A DNA stretch of 64,000 nucleotides from Flavobacterium sp. IMCC34852 (GTDB taxonomy: Bacteria; Bacteroidota; Bacteroidia; Flavobacteriales; Flavobacteriaceae), in contig NZ_CP121446.1 in assembly GCF_030643905.1 (NCBI RefSeq), positions 186,001-250,000 of the forward strand. Direction: 5' to 3'. The notes below the pieces were generated by a model. That model was given only the letters and a program-made list of their open reading frames with translations, was not told the DNA's origin and ran no database searches. This document shows, piece after piece, positions 25,712 to 34,651 of this stretch (position 1 is its first letter; every line of letters starts with the position of its first letter). A program made the translations under genes and the position numbers.

Positions 25712-28342
25712 TTAGAACTTGTAAGACAAGGCCATAGAAAGTGATCTTCCCGGCAAAGGTCTTGCTCTAACGATATTAGTGGTATTGGCAGTTATGCTTC
25801 CTTCTTCAGCTTCTGTAATGGCCAAAGTGTTGAATAAATTGTTTCCGGCAATGTTTAAAGATAAACCTTTGGTGATGCCTACTTCAACAAATCCGTTTAC
25901 GATTACAAATCCGTTCATCACCAATTCGTTGTTGTCTTGAGCATACGCTTTGGTTTGACCGATGAAACTTAATCCAAAAGTATTGTTGGCTTTTCCGAAT
26001 TTATAAGTTGGGATGAAGTTGTACATCATTTTTGGTTGTCTTCTTGGTTCGTTACCGTCATTAGCTCCCGAAGTAACTTCAGCTTTAGTATAGGTAAATC
26101 CACCACGTAAGTTCAAATCATTGTTTACATTGTAAGAAGACTCTAACTCAAGACCCATCGAACGGTAATCGTTTTCGATGATACTGTTAGAAGTAGCTTC
26201 AAATCCGCCTTCTTCCGTAGTGGTTGAGCTAAAGAATGTTGCGTAAACATATCCTTTGTCGAATTTTCTTTTGTATCCTAATTCCGCTTGCGCTAAATAA
26301 TCCAAAGAGTTGATTTTGTCTCCGTCCAAATAATCTAAGCCTGAGAATAAAATTCTATCAGCTTTAGCGGAAGCTCCTTTACTGTAACGAGCGAATACTG
26401 ACTGACGTGCATCGATTAAATAATTAGCTCCTAATGAATAAGACACATAATCGTAATCGTAATCAACAGCGGTAGTATTAGCGGTATTGATAGCAGACAC
26501 GCTGGTTTCCGGTGCAGAAATTACGTTGTCATTATTGATGTCATAAGTCGTTTGTGAAGAACCAGCAAATGAACCATTCACTTGTCCCATGTCAAAACGG
26601 ATTCCTCCTTCTAACGACAATTTATCGGTAGCCTCAAAAGACACGTTAGCGTAGGGTGCAGAAACATTATATTGTGTATCATAGTTTCTGGTACAACAGT
26701 TACCCCATGCCGGAACACCGTAAGCGTATAATCCGTTAGTAGAAAGTAAATTTCCTCCTGCATCAGTTACATTGATTAATCTCGGATTGTTATCCGATAC
26801 TTCTTGTAAGTAAGAGTTCCACAACCATGACATTGAGATATTTTGAATCGATTTGAAATAACCGGCAGTTACCCCAACTTTATCAAATTTCTTAGTAATT
26901 CTTAAATCGTTCATGAAGTTGTTGAAATTGTTTAACTCCACATCAAACATGTGAATTCTTGACACTAAACCATTTGGTGTGTTGAAAGCAGTTCCGTCAT
27001 TGGCATAAGTCAATGTTGACCCAGCACCGAAAGAGTTAGCAATAGTGGCTGCAGAAGCTACTTCGGCCGGGAATGGCGTGATGAATTGTCCGCTATTTGA
27101 AGAGAATCGACCGTTATTGGTAACTTTCCAACCCTCGGCTAATTCGAAGTTAACTGAAGCCCCGATGGTTTTAGAAACCGGGTGCATTCCATCGGCTACA
27201 TTGCCTCTTCTTAAACTTCCGTCGCCGTCTAACCCAACATTGTGCATTAAGTAAGGTGACTGTTGTGTTCCTGAAGTAGCGTCGTATCCGCTGATGCTGC
27301 TCCAATTCGGGCTGGCATTGCTACCGGTTACTTTAATTGGCATCGGCATGTAAGCCGCTGCTCTGTCGTTTAAAAATTTAGCATATACTGTAACTGAACC
27401 GTTGTCGAATTCTTTAGTAATGTTCATTTTAAATTGTCCCCCGTTGTTGGCTGTGAAGCCCGGACTTCTAACCCCTTCACCGGTTCTGTAAAAACCACCG
27501 GCGTGGAAATATAAACCGTCTCCGATACGAGCACCATACTCAATATCAGTTCTGAAATCGCTGTAATCTAAACCAAAACTGGTTACCATACTTCCGCCTT
27601 CGGTTTTACCGGTTTTGCTGATAAAGTTGATGATACCACCCGGAGAATTAGACGACAAGGTAGAAGCAGAGCCTCCACGAATGGCTTCGATTTTGGCAAT
27701 ATTTCTATCAAATCTGGTAAAGATATCTGCTGTAGCAAAAGCGATATCACCGTATAATAATACCGGTAAGCCGTCTTCTTGAATTTGTAAATATTTAGAA
27801 CCCCCAGAAGAAATTGGCACCCCGCGAACTGAGATGTTGGCATTCCCTTCTCCACCGGAAGACTCAGAGCGAATCCCCGGAATGGTTCTGAAGATTTCGG
27901 CTGTTGATCTTGGCGCCGATTGTTCTACTTGTTTCACATCTAGAGTAGTGATGGAAACACTTGATTTGATTTTGGCTCTTGGATTAACCACACCGGTCAC
28001 CACTACTTCTTCTAATACTTTAGAATCATCTTGTAGTTGGAAATCCATAGTGGTGTTTCCTTTTACATCCACGGTTTTCTTTTCAGTAGCAAAGCCAATG
28101 TAAGAAACCGTTACTGTAACCGAACCATCGGTCAATCCCGAAAAGGAATACATTCCTTCGGCATTGGTTGACGCTGATTTGGAACCGCTACTCAATACCA
28201 CGTTGGCACCTACTACGGCTTCTCCTTTGGCATCGGTAACTTTTCCTGACAAGCTACTGCTTTGTGAAAAAGAAAGGTTGAATAGTAGCAAAGCCACTAA
28301 AAACAACATCTTCTTCAAAAATAAAGTACTTTTTTTCATCAT
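25712..28342 (-). CDS. TonB-dependent outer-membrane receptor of the sugar operon
   Basis: This 876-residue receptor starts with a signal peptide (about 1-27), then a carboxypeptidase-regulatory-like beta-sandwich (SLSGKVTDAKGEAVVGANVVL, about 31-113). Next is the plug (EVVVTGVVNPRAK, then TAEIFRTIPGIRSES and NISVRGVPIS), and a 22-strand-type barrel ends in LSMALSYKF with a terminal Phe. It is the first gene of the operon, downstream of two LacI-type operators. No SusD-like lipoprotein gene follows, so it is not a SusCD pair; the arrangement recalls the Xanthomonas SuxA sucrose receptor next to SuxR and SuxC. Substrate import is inferred from this context. Confidence 0.9.
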   Translation of the reverse strand: MMKKSTLFLKKMLFLVALLLFNLSFSQSSSLSGKVTDAKGEAVVGANVVLSSGSKSASTNAEGMYSFSGLTDGSVTVTVSYIGFATEKKTVDVKGNTTMDFQLQDDSKVLEEVVVTGVVNPRAKIKSSVSITTLDVKQVEQSAPRSTAEIFRTIPGIRSESSGGEGNANISVRGVPISSGGSKYLQIQEDGLPVLLYGDIAFATADIFTRFDRNIAKIEAIRGGSASTLSSNSPGGIINFISKTGKTEGGSMVTSFGLDYSDFRTDIEYGARIGDGLYFHAGGFYRTGEGVRSPGFTANNGGQFKMNITKEFDNGSVTVYAKFLNDRAAAYMPMPIKVTGSNASPNWSSISGYDATSGTQQSPYLMHNVGLDGDGSLRRGNVADGMHPVSKTIGASVNFELAEGWKVTNNGRFSSNSGQFITPFPAEVASAATIANSFGAGSTLTYANDGTAFNTPNGLVSRIHMFDVELNNFNNFMNDLRITKKFDKVGVTAGYFKSIQNISMSWLWNSYLQEVSDNNPRLINVTDAGGNLLSTNGLYAYGVPAWGNCCTRNYDTQYNVSAPYANVSFEATDKLSLEGGIRFDMGQVNGSFAGSSQTTYDINNDNVISAPETSVSAINTANTTAVDYDYDYVSYSLGANYLIDARQSVFARYSKGASAKADRILFSGLDYLDGDKINSLDYLAQAELGYKRKFDKGYVYATFFSSTTTEEGGFEATSNSIIENDYRSMGLELESSYNVNNDLNLRGGFTYTKAEVTSGANDGNEPRRQPKMMYNFIPTYKFGKANNTFGLSFIGQTKAYAQDNNELVMNGFVIVNGFVEVGITKGLSLNIAGNNLFNTLAITEAEEGSITANTTNIVRARPLPGRSLSMALSYKF

Positions 28343-28425
28343 TTGTAATTTGTTTGATTAGTAATTTTTGTTGGTTTATTTTTCGAAATTATATTTTTAG
28401 TTAACAAAATTTTAATAAATCGTCA

Positions 28426-28441
28426 TCGAAAACGTTTTCGA
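28426..28441. promoter_or_regulatory. LacI-type operator 1
   Basis: TCGAAAACGTTTTCGA is a perfect 16-base palindrome with the central CG typical of LacI-family operators. It lies between the receptor gene and the divergent lacI-family gene, centred 84 bases before the receptor start. Its centre is 21 bases, two DNA turns, from that of operator 2. Confidence 0.85.
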
Positions 28442-28447
28442 AAATAC

Positions 28448-28461
28448 CGAAAACGTTTTCG
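28448..28461. promoter_or_regulatory. LacI-type operator 2
   Basis: CGAAAACGTTTTCG is a perfect 14-base palindrome with the same core as operator 1. It lies on the same helix face as operator 1, allowing two dimers to bind side by side and possibly cooperatively. It is 42 bases from the centre to the regulator's ATG, so the regulator may also control itself. Confidence 0.85.
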
Positions 28462-28496
28462 ATACAAGATTGGGATTTTTTTATGATATTTGTTAA

Positions 28497-29522
28497 ATGA
28501 GAGACATTACTTTGAAACAAATTGCTGAAACCTTAGGAATATCTATTACTACGGTCTCTAAGGCATTGAAAAATTATCCTGATGTCAGTCCGAAAACGAG
28601 AAAGGCAGTTTTAGATTTGGCGCAGTCTCTCAGTTACACTCCTAACAGTTTTGCGGTTAATTTACGAACCAAAGAATCTCGTACCATTGGGTTAATTATC
28701 CCAGAGGTTGTCCATCATTTTTTCTCCAATGTTATCAACGGAATTATCGATGAAGCCGAAAAGAATGGTTATTTGGTCATTATACTCCAATCCAATGAAT
28801 CTTTAGAGTTGGAAAAAAAGCAAGTGGAGCTTTTGATGAATAAAAGAGTGGACGGTATTATCATGTCCCTGTCAAATGAATCTAACGATGATGAGCACAT
28901 CAAAGAAATACTTCGCAAAGAAGTTCCTTTTGTGATGTTTGACAAAATTTCCAAACTGATTCCATGTTCCAAAGTGATTATCAATGACCAGAAAGCTGCT
29001 TTTAATGCGGTTGACCATTTGATTCAAAAAGGCTGCCGAAAAATTGCTCATATTCGCGGACCGGTGAATCCTCAAAATGCGATTGATCGTTTTTTAGGGT
29101 ACAAAAAAGCATTGGAAAAAAACAATATTCCATTCGATTCCAAATTGGTTTACACTTGTAAAAATGTGACTTTTGAAGAAGGTCTTGAGTTTGCCAAACA
29201 AATTGCGACCGACCATCCGGATGTGGATGGTATCTTTGTGATTACCGATTTGGTTGCTGTTGGGGTTTTGGCCCATTTCAATGAGGTTGGCATTAAAGTT
29301 CCTGAACAAGTAAAAGTCATAGGCTTTAGTAACTGGTTTATGTCGCAAGTGATTACACCTAAATTGAGCACTGTGGACCAACCCAGTTTTGAAATGGGTG
29401 TTCAATCCTTTAAATTATTGTTGGAGGAGATTAGCACTAAGAAAGAGTTACTGCCATTTCAACCCAGAACTATTGAATTGGAAACGGACATTATTGAAAG
29501 AGAATCTACTTCAAAAAATTAA
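28497..29522 (+). CDS. LacI-family transcriptional regulator of the sugar operon
   Basis: A 341-residue repressor. The N-terminal helix-turn-helix is [30 protein letters not shown] (read in two parts: [19 protein letters not shown], then [10 protein letters not shown]; about residues 5-34). A hinge helix ([16 protein letters not shown]) follows, then a periplasmic-binding-protein-like effector domain ([20 protein letters not shown] to the C-terminus). It is divergent from the receptor gene across two palindromic operators and most probably represses the operon until a sugar or sugar phosphate binds. Its last 17 bases overlap the end of queG, which is convergent. Confidence 0.94.
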   Translation: MRDITLKQIAETLGISITTVSKALKNYPDVSPKTRKAVLDLAQSLSYTPNSFAVNLRTKESRTIGLIIPEVVHHFFSNVINGIIDEAEKNGYLVIILQSNESLELEKKQVELLMNKRVDGIIMSLSNESNDDEHIKEILRKEVPFVMFDKISKLIPCSKVIINDQKAAFNAVDHLIQKGCRKIAHIRGPVNPQNAIDRFLGYKKALEKNNIPFDSKLVYTCKNVTFEEGLEFAKQIATDHPDVDGIFVITDLVAVGVLAHFNEVGIKVPEQVKVIGFSNWFMSQVITPKLSTVDQPSFEMGVQSFKLLLEEISTKKELLPFQPRTIELETDIIERESTSKN

Positions 29523-30429
29523 TATTCCTTTTGACGCCTTCCCATTGGGCTCTTTTTAATGGAGAATTGGGGAATACTTTAGCAAAGGTTTCTTCGGTGA
29601 TTTCTTCCCAGTCTTTTTTGGTATAAGACAATAATTCAGGATAAGCTTGGAACGCAGGCTCCTGATGTGGTTTTGAAAATTTATTCCACGGACAAACGTC
29701 TTGACAGACATCACAGCCAAACATCCAATCGTCTAATTTCCCTTTTACTTCTAAAGGAATATGCTCTTTTAGTTCAATAGTATAGTAAGAGATGCATTTG
29801 CCGCCGTCAACCAAGTATGGTGCAATGATGGCCTGTGTCGGACAAGCGTCTATACAAGCGGTACAAGTACCGCAATGATTGGTTGTGGGATTATCGTATT
29901 CTAATTCTAAATCGACTATCAGTTCGGCTATGAAATAAAAAGAGCCTACTTGTTGGGTCAATAAGTTACTACTTTTACCCATCCAACCGAGGCCACTTTT
30001 GGCGGCCCAAGCTTTGTCCATTACGGGGGCAAAATCAACAAAGGCGCGACCGGGAACTTCTCCGATTTCAGTTCGAATACTGCGCAATAACTTCTTTAGT
30101 TTTTTCTTGATAACATTGTGGTAATCTTTTCCGTAGGCGTATTTTGAAATTTTGTAACTGCCAACAATTTGTTCTTCGGGCGGATAATAATTGAGCAACA
30201 AAGAAATGACACTTTTGGCGCCGTCAACCAGTAAAGTGGGATTCAACCGCATGTCGAAATGGTCCTCGAGATATTTCATTTCGCCGTGGTGGTTTTGGTT
30301 AAGCCACTGTTCCAATCTTGGTGCTTCCTCTTCTAAAAATCCCGCTTTGGAAATTCCGCAAGACATAAACCCCAGGCGTTTGGCTTCGGCTTTGATGAAT
30401 TGGGTGTATTTTTCTTTGTTAGCGTTCAT
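29506..30429 (-). CDS. queG: epoxyqueuosine reductase
   Basis: A 307-residue cobalamin- and iron-sulfur-dependent enzyme that reduces epoxyqueuosine to queuosine in tRNA, the last step of the pathway. The N-terminal half has the cobalamin-binding fold with the conserved [20 protein letters not shown] and [10 protein letters not shown]. Two [4Fe-4S] motifs follow: [16 protein letters not shown] (Cys186, 189, 192, 196) and [13 protein letters not shown] (Cys239, 242, 246), with Cys212 in [11 protein letters not shown]. Length is usual. It overlaps the convergent LacI-family gene by 17 bases and is separated from ruvB by a palindromic repeat. Confidence 0.95.
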   Translation of the reverse strand: MNANKEKYTQFIKAEAKRLGFMSCGISKAGFLEEEAPRLEQWLNQNHHGEMKYLEDHFDMRLNPTLLVDGAKSVISLLLNYYPPEEQIVGSYKISKYAYGKDYHNVIKKKLKKLLRSIRTEIGEVPGRAFVDFAPVMDKAWAAKSGLGWMGKSSNLLTQQVGSFYFIAELIVDLELEYDNPTTNHCGTCTACIDACPTQAIIAPYLVDGGKCISYYTIELKEHIPLEVKGKLDDWMFGCDVCQDVCPWNKFSKPHQEPAFQAYPELLSYTKKDWEEITEETFAKVFPNSPLKRAQWEGVKRNINFLK

Positions 30430-30430
30430 G

Positions 30431-30521
30431 TTGCATTAGGGGTTGGAGCGATTGTTTGAGCTCTTTTTTGTGCAGCAAAAAAAGCGAGTGCGGAAAACCC
30501 GACCCGAAGGGTAATGCCCTA
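30431..30521. repeat. palindromic intergenic element between queG and ruvB
   Basis: The element begins GCATTAGGGG just upstream of queG and ends ATGCCCTAA at the ruvB stop, so its outer arms TTAGGG and CCCTAA are complementary. Inside, TTTTTTG (464-470) pairs with CAAAAAA (476-482), flanked by CTC/GAG. It also contains CCCGACCCGAAGGGTAA, which I associate with a family of short repeats in Flavobacterium genomes. It covers the ruvB stop codon. No second copy was seen here. Confidence 0.5.
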
Positions 30522-31541
30522 AAAAAGTCCGCCTTGAATATTGGTATTGATTTTTCCCAAATGTTTATAGGCTTTCTCGGTTACTTCTCTTCCTCGCGGC
30601 GTTCTGATAATGAATCCTTCCTGGATTAAAAATGGTTCGTACACTTCCTCGATGGTTTCCCCACTTTCCGAAACGGCTGTGGCCAAAGTAGATAAACCCA
30701 CCGGTCCTCCTTTGAATTTTTCGATGATAGTGGTTAGAATCTTGTTGTCCATTTCATCTAAACCGTGAGCGTCAACGTGTAATGCTTTTAGGGAAAAACG
30801 GGCAATTTCAATGTCGATTTTACCGTTACCTTTGATTTGGGCGAAGTCGCGTACCCGACGTAACAAGGCATTGGCAATTCGTGGTGTTCCTCGGCTGCGT
30901 CCGGCAATTTCGATAGCCGCTTCCATGGTAATCGGCATTTTTAGGATGCTTGAACTACGTTGGACGATGGTGGTTAACAATTCGGTATTATAATATTGGA
31001 GACGGCTTTGGATTCCGAAACGCGCTCGCATGGGTGCAGTAAGTAATCCCGAACGCGTGGTGGCACCAACTAAAGTAAATGGATTGAGATTGATTTGGAC
31101 ACTACGGGCATTGGGACCGGATTCAATCATGATATCTATTTTGAAATCTTCCATGGCTGAATATAGATACTCTTCAACAACCGGACTTAAGCGATGAATT
31201 TCATCAATGAATAAGACGTCTCTATCTTCGAGATTAGTCAGTAATCCGGCTAAGTCACCGGGTTTGTCTAAAACCGGTCCGGAAGTGATTTTGATTCCAA
31301 CCCCTAACTCATTGGCTAAAATATTAGCCAAAGTGGTTTTACCTAATCCCGGCGGTCCGTGGAAAAGCGTGTGGTCGAGTGCTTCTTCTCTTAGGTTTGC
31401 AGCTTCTACGAACACTTTTAAATTTTCCAATACTTGTTCTTGACCGGTAAAATCGTCAAAACTAAGCGGTCTCAACTTTTTTTCGAGGTCGATTTCTTCC
31501 GGGTTAAAACGGTGGTTGGTTGGATCTAAATTTTCATTCAT
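30519..31541 (-). CDS. ruvB: Holliday junction branch migration ATPase RuvB
   Basis: A 340-residue AAA+ motor that drives branch migration with RuvA. Walker A is GPPGLGKTT (62-70), Walker B is [11 protein letters not shown], and sensor 1 region [18 protein letters not shown] is intact; the C-terminal winged-helix domain ends with [21 protein letters not shown]. The start at 31541 ([10 protein letters not shown]) is preferred to the ATG six codons upstream because homologues begin near here and the extra residues (MLYICE) are hydrophobic and not conserved. The stop codon lies within the palindromic element at 30431-30521. Confidence 0.96.
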   Translation of the reverse strand: MNENLDPTNHRFNPEEIDLEKKLRPLSFDDFTGQEQVLENLKVFVEAANLREEALDHTLFHGPPGLGKTTLANILANELGVGIKITSGPVLDKPGDLAGLLTNLEDRDVLFIDEIHRLSPVVEEYLYSAMEDFKIDIMIESGPNARSVQINLNPFTLVGATTRSGLLTAPMRARFGIQSRLQYYNTELLTTIVQRSSSILKMPITMEAAIEIAGRSRGTPRIANALLRRVRDFAQIKGNGKIDIEIARFSLKALHVDAHGLDEMDNKILTTIIEKFKGGPVGLSTLATAVSESGETIEEVYEPFLIQEGFIIRTPRGREVTEKAYKHLGKINTNIQGGLF

Positions 31542-31573
31542 CTCACAAATATATAACAAAGTTGGTTGCTAAT

Positions 31574-31604
31574 AAAAAAGCCTTTCGGTCAGGAAAGGCT
31601 TTTT
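31574..31604 (-). terminator. terminator of the act-cta operon
   Basis: AAAAAAGCCTTTC pairs with GAAAGGCTTTTT around a 6-base loop, with T runs on both strands. It lies 18 bases past the oxidase subunit I stop codon and closes the 11.6-kb respiratory operon. Confidence 0.85.
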
Positions 31605-31622
31605 CTATATTTTAAGTAAGAA

Positions 31623-33422
31623 TTAGTGGTGTAATACTTCTTCTCCCGGTTTCATAGGTACGTTTTGCGGTACAAAATCGTCATCATGACCCGGTTTGCT
31701 GTAATCGTAAGGCCATCTGTGAACTTCAGGAATGGCACCAGGCCAGTTACCGTGAATGTGCTCGATTGGCGCAGTCCATTCCAAAGTGTTTGATTTCCAT
31801 GGATTTTGAACCGTTCTTTTTCCGTAGAAAATGCTACTGAAGAAGTTGTATAAGAATACCAATTGGAACACACCTCCGATTAAGGCAAACGTTGTAATGA
31901 TAACGTTTACATCTTGTAAATCATCGAACAACGGGAAGTTAGTATTGGTGTAATATCTTCTTGGTAAACCGGCCATTCCGATGAAGTGCATTGGGAAGAA
32001 TACTCCGTAAGCACAGATTGCAGTTACCCAGAAGTGAACATATCCTAAGTTTTTGTTCAACATTCTTCCGAACATTTTAGGGAACCAGTGGTAAATACCG
32101 GCGAACATTCCGTAAAGTGCAGAAATACCCATTACCAAGTGGAAGTGAGCTACAACAAAGTAAGTATCGTGAACGTTGATATCAAGTGTACTGTCTCCTA
32201 AGATGATTCCGGTTAAACCTCCGGTGATGAAGGTAGAAACCAATCCGATAGAGAACAACATGGCAGGGTTTAACTGTAAGTTACCTTTCCAAAGTGTTGT
32301 GATATAGTTGAATGCTTTTACCGCAGACGGAATTGCAATCAACAAAGTTGTGAAGGTAAATACCGAACCTAAGAACGGATTCATCCCAGAGATAAACATG
32401 TGGTGACCCCAAACGATGGTTGACAAGAATGCAATGGCAATAATTGACATAATCATCGCTCTGTAACCAAAGATTGGCTTACGAGAGTTGGTGGCAATAA
32501 TTTCAGAAGTAATTCCTAAAGCCGGTAATAATACAATGTATACTTCAGGGTGACCTAAGAACCAGAACAAGTGCTCGAACAATACCGGTGAACCACCTTG
32601 ATAATGTAACACCTCTCCCGCAATGTAGATATCAGACAAGAAGAATGAAGTTCCGAAACTTCTGTCCATGATTAACATCAAGGCAGCTGATAATAATACC
32701 GGGAAAGAAATAACCCCGATGATAGCTGTGATAAAGAAAGCCCAAATGGTAAGTGGCAATCTTGTCATTGACATTCCTTTGGTTCTTAAGTTAATTACCG
32801 TAACGATATAGTTCAAAGAACCTAATAAAGACGAAGCAATGAAAATAGCCATAGAAACCAACCATAAAGTCATTCCGGCTCCAGAGCCTGACATGGCTTG
32901 AGGCAAGGCACTTAATGGCGGATAAATCGTCCATCCTGCTGATGCCGGTCCGGATTCTACGAATAAGGAAATTACCATGACCACACTTGACAAGAAGAAT
33001 AACCAGTAGGAAACCATGTTTAGGAATCCTGAAGCCATGTCTCGTGCACCAATTTGCAACGGAATCAACAAGTTACTAAAAGTACCGCTCAAACCGGCAG
33101 TTAATACAAAGAATACCATGATGGTACCGTGAATGGTAACTAAAGCCAAATAGGTTTCGTTGTTCATTACGCCACCCGGAGCCATTCTTTCTCCGAGGAA
33201 AAAGCTGAAAATTTTAAAAGATTCTTCGGGCCATGCTAACTGCATTCTGAAAAGCATTGACATCCCAACACCAATTACACCCATAATGATACCGGTAATC
33301 AAATACTGTTTGGATATCATTTTGTGGTCAATACTAAAAATGTATTTAGTAATGAACGTGTCTTTATGGTGGTGTTCGTGTTCGTCGTGACCGTGATCGT
33401 GATTGTGAGCTTCTGCTGACAT
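31623..33422 (-). CDS. ctaD: cytochrome c oxidase subunit I (aa3 type)
   Basis: This 599-residue catalytic subunit reduces oxygen at a heme-copper site. The ligands are in place: His98 (low-spin heme), His291 with Tyr295 in HPEVYIVLLP (copper and cross-linked Tyr), His340 and His341 in WGHHMF, and His418, His426, His428 in VHDTYFVVAHFHLVMG. The soluble N-terminus is unusually His-rich (eight His in residues 6-19). It follows subunit II by 22 bases and is the last gene of the actABCDEF-ctaC-ctaD operon. Related F. johnsoniae complexes form an ACIII-aa3 supercomplex. Confidence 0.97.
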   Translation of the reverse strand: MSAEAHNHDHGHDEHEHHHKDTFITKYIFSIDHKMISKQYLITGIIMGVIGVGMSMLFRMQLAWPEESFKIFSFFLGERMAPGGVMNNETYLALVTIHGTIMVFFVLTAGLSGTFSNLLIPLQIGARDMASGFLNMVSYWLFFLSSVVMVISLFVESGPASAGWTIYPPLSALPQAMSGSGAGMTLWLVSMAIFIASSLLGSLNYIVTVINLRTKGMSMTRLPLTIWAFFITAIIGVISFPVLLSAALMLIMDRSFGTSFFLSDIYIAGEVLHYQGGSPVLFEHLFWFLGHPEVYIVLLPALGITSEIIATNSRKPIFGYRAMIMSIIAIAFLSTIVWGHHMFISGMNPFLGSVFTFTTLLIAIPSAVKAFNYITTLWKGNLQLNPAMLFSIGLVSTFITGGLTGIILGDSTLDINVHDTYFVVAHFHLVMGISALYGMFAGIYHWFPKMFGRMLNKNLGYVHFWVTAICAYGVFFPMHFIGMAGLPRRYYTNTNFPLFDDLQDVNVIITTFALIGGVFQLVFLYNFFSSIFYGKRTVQNPWKSNTLEWTAPIEHIHGNWPGAIPEVHRWPYDYSKPGHDDDFVPQNVPMKPGEEVLHH

Positions 33423-33444
33423 ATAGGTAAACTTTTAAATTTTA

Positions 33445-34632
33445 TTAATTTTTCATTACTGCTTGAGCCACTACAGTAGTGTCTTTGCTGTTAGAAGAGG
33501 TAGAATCTTTAGTTGGTTGTACCGGAGCTTCGGCAGCTTTAGCTTCTGCTGTAGCTGTTTTCACTGCTTGAACGATAGTTTTTGGCGCATTTTCTTTCAA
33601 CCAATTTTGATAATCTTCCGGAGTATCAACAACTACTTTCATTTGCATGTTATAGTGAGAAGCTCCACAAATTTTATTACATAATAATAAGTAATCAAAT
33701 GTATAAGGATCTAATGCTGTTTGCCCTTCGGCTACTAACTTTTCGCTTTTCTTAGCTCTAATTGAGTTGATATTGGCTACTTTTTCAATCATTGCCGGTT
33801 TGTCTCTCATTTCGGCCGTAGTCAAAGTAGGGATAAACGAAAACTCGGTTACCATTCCCGGCACACAGTTCATTTGAGCTCTAAAGTGAGGCATATAAGC
33901 GGAGTGCAAAACGTCTTGAGAACGCATTTTGAAGATGACTCTTTTTCCTTTCGGGATGTGTAATTCCGCAGAGGTAAAATCATCTTGAGCGTTTGGATCT
34001 GACAAATCAACTCCTAAGGTATTTACGCCTTCAATATATCTTACATTAGCTTTACCCAAAACATTATCTGCTCCGGCGTATCTGGCTTCCCATTTAAATT
34101 GTTGTGCATAAAGTTCGATAACGATAGCATCTTCTTCGTCTTTTTCATCTACAAACATAATGTTTGTCCAAGCATACAACCCGTATAGAATTAATCCGGC
34201 TAAAACAATTGCAGGGATGATACTCCAAATAAATTCCAATTTGTTGTTATCGGCGAAGTAAAGTGCCTTTTGTCCTTCTTTTCCTCTATATTTAAAAGCG
34301 AAATAGTGTAATAAAGCTTGAGTAACGGTTTGTACAAAAAAGATTAAAACCATTGAAATCATCATCAAGTTGTCAACTTCAGGTCCGTGTGCCGAAGCTG
34401 AGTCGCCAATTAATGGAAAGTGGCTGTAGTTTAAAAGACAGTAGATAGTGGTTAGGTAAATAAATCCTAAAAAAGCAAACATCAAGTAACCGTTAACTTT
34501 GTTATCGTTATCGTTTGCTATTTGCGTGTCATTCACATTTCCACCAACTTGAGTTAAGTCGAATATTTTTGTTAACTGCCATAAGGCAACTGCTAATAAA
34601 ACTACAACTATAAGTACCAAAAGAGTTGTCAT
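33445..34632 (-). CDS. ctaC: cytochrome c oxidase subunit II
   Basis: A 395-residue subunit that accepts electrons at CuA. The ligands are visible: His243 in DVLHSAYMP and Cys318, Cys322, His326, Met329 in LCNKICGASHYNM. The usual Glu between the two Cys is Lys, which is tolerated because that ligand is a backbone carbonyl. Four hydrophobic segments precede the CuA domain (about 2-19, 48-67, 89-113 and 134-153), two more than in the simplest forms. No heme-binding CxxCH is present. The C-terminal tail (about 350-395) is low-complexity and shares DTTVVA with ActF. It lies between actF and ctaD. Confidence 0.95.
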   Translation of the reverse strand: MTTLLVLIVVVLLAVALWQLTKIFDLTQVGGNVNDTQIANDNDNKVNGYLMFAFLGFIYLTTIYCLLNYSHFPLIGDSASAHGPEVDNLMMISMVLIFFVQTVTQALLHYFAFKYRGKEGQKALYFADNNKLEFIWSIIPAIVLAGLILYGLYAWTNIMFVDEKDEEDAIVIELYAQQFKWEARYAGADNVLGKANVRYIEGVNTLGVDLSDPNAQDDFTSAELHIPKGKRVIFKMRSQDVLHSAYMPHFRAQMNCVPGMVTEFSFIPTLTTAEMRDKPAMIEKVANINSIRAKKSEKLVAEGQTALDPYTFDYLLLCNKICGASHYNMQMKVVVDTPEDYQNWLKENAPKTIVQAVKTATAEAKAAEAPVQPTKDSTSSNSKDTTVVAQAVMKN

Positions 34633-34651
34633 TTGTAATTTACTTTAAATA

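Noticed and set aside
25712..28342. SusCD-type polysaccharide utilisation locus
   Set aside because: No SusD-like lipoprotein and no secreted glycoside hydrolase are present; the hydrolase is cytoplasmic.
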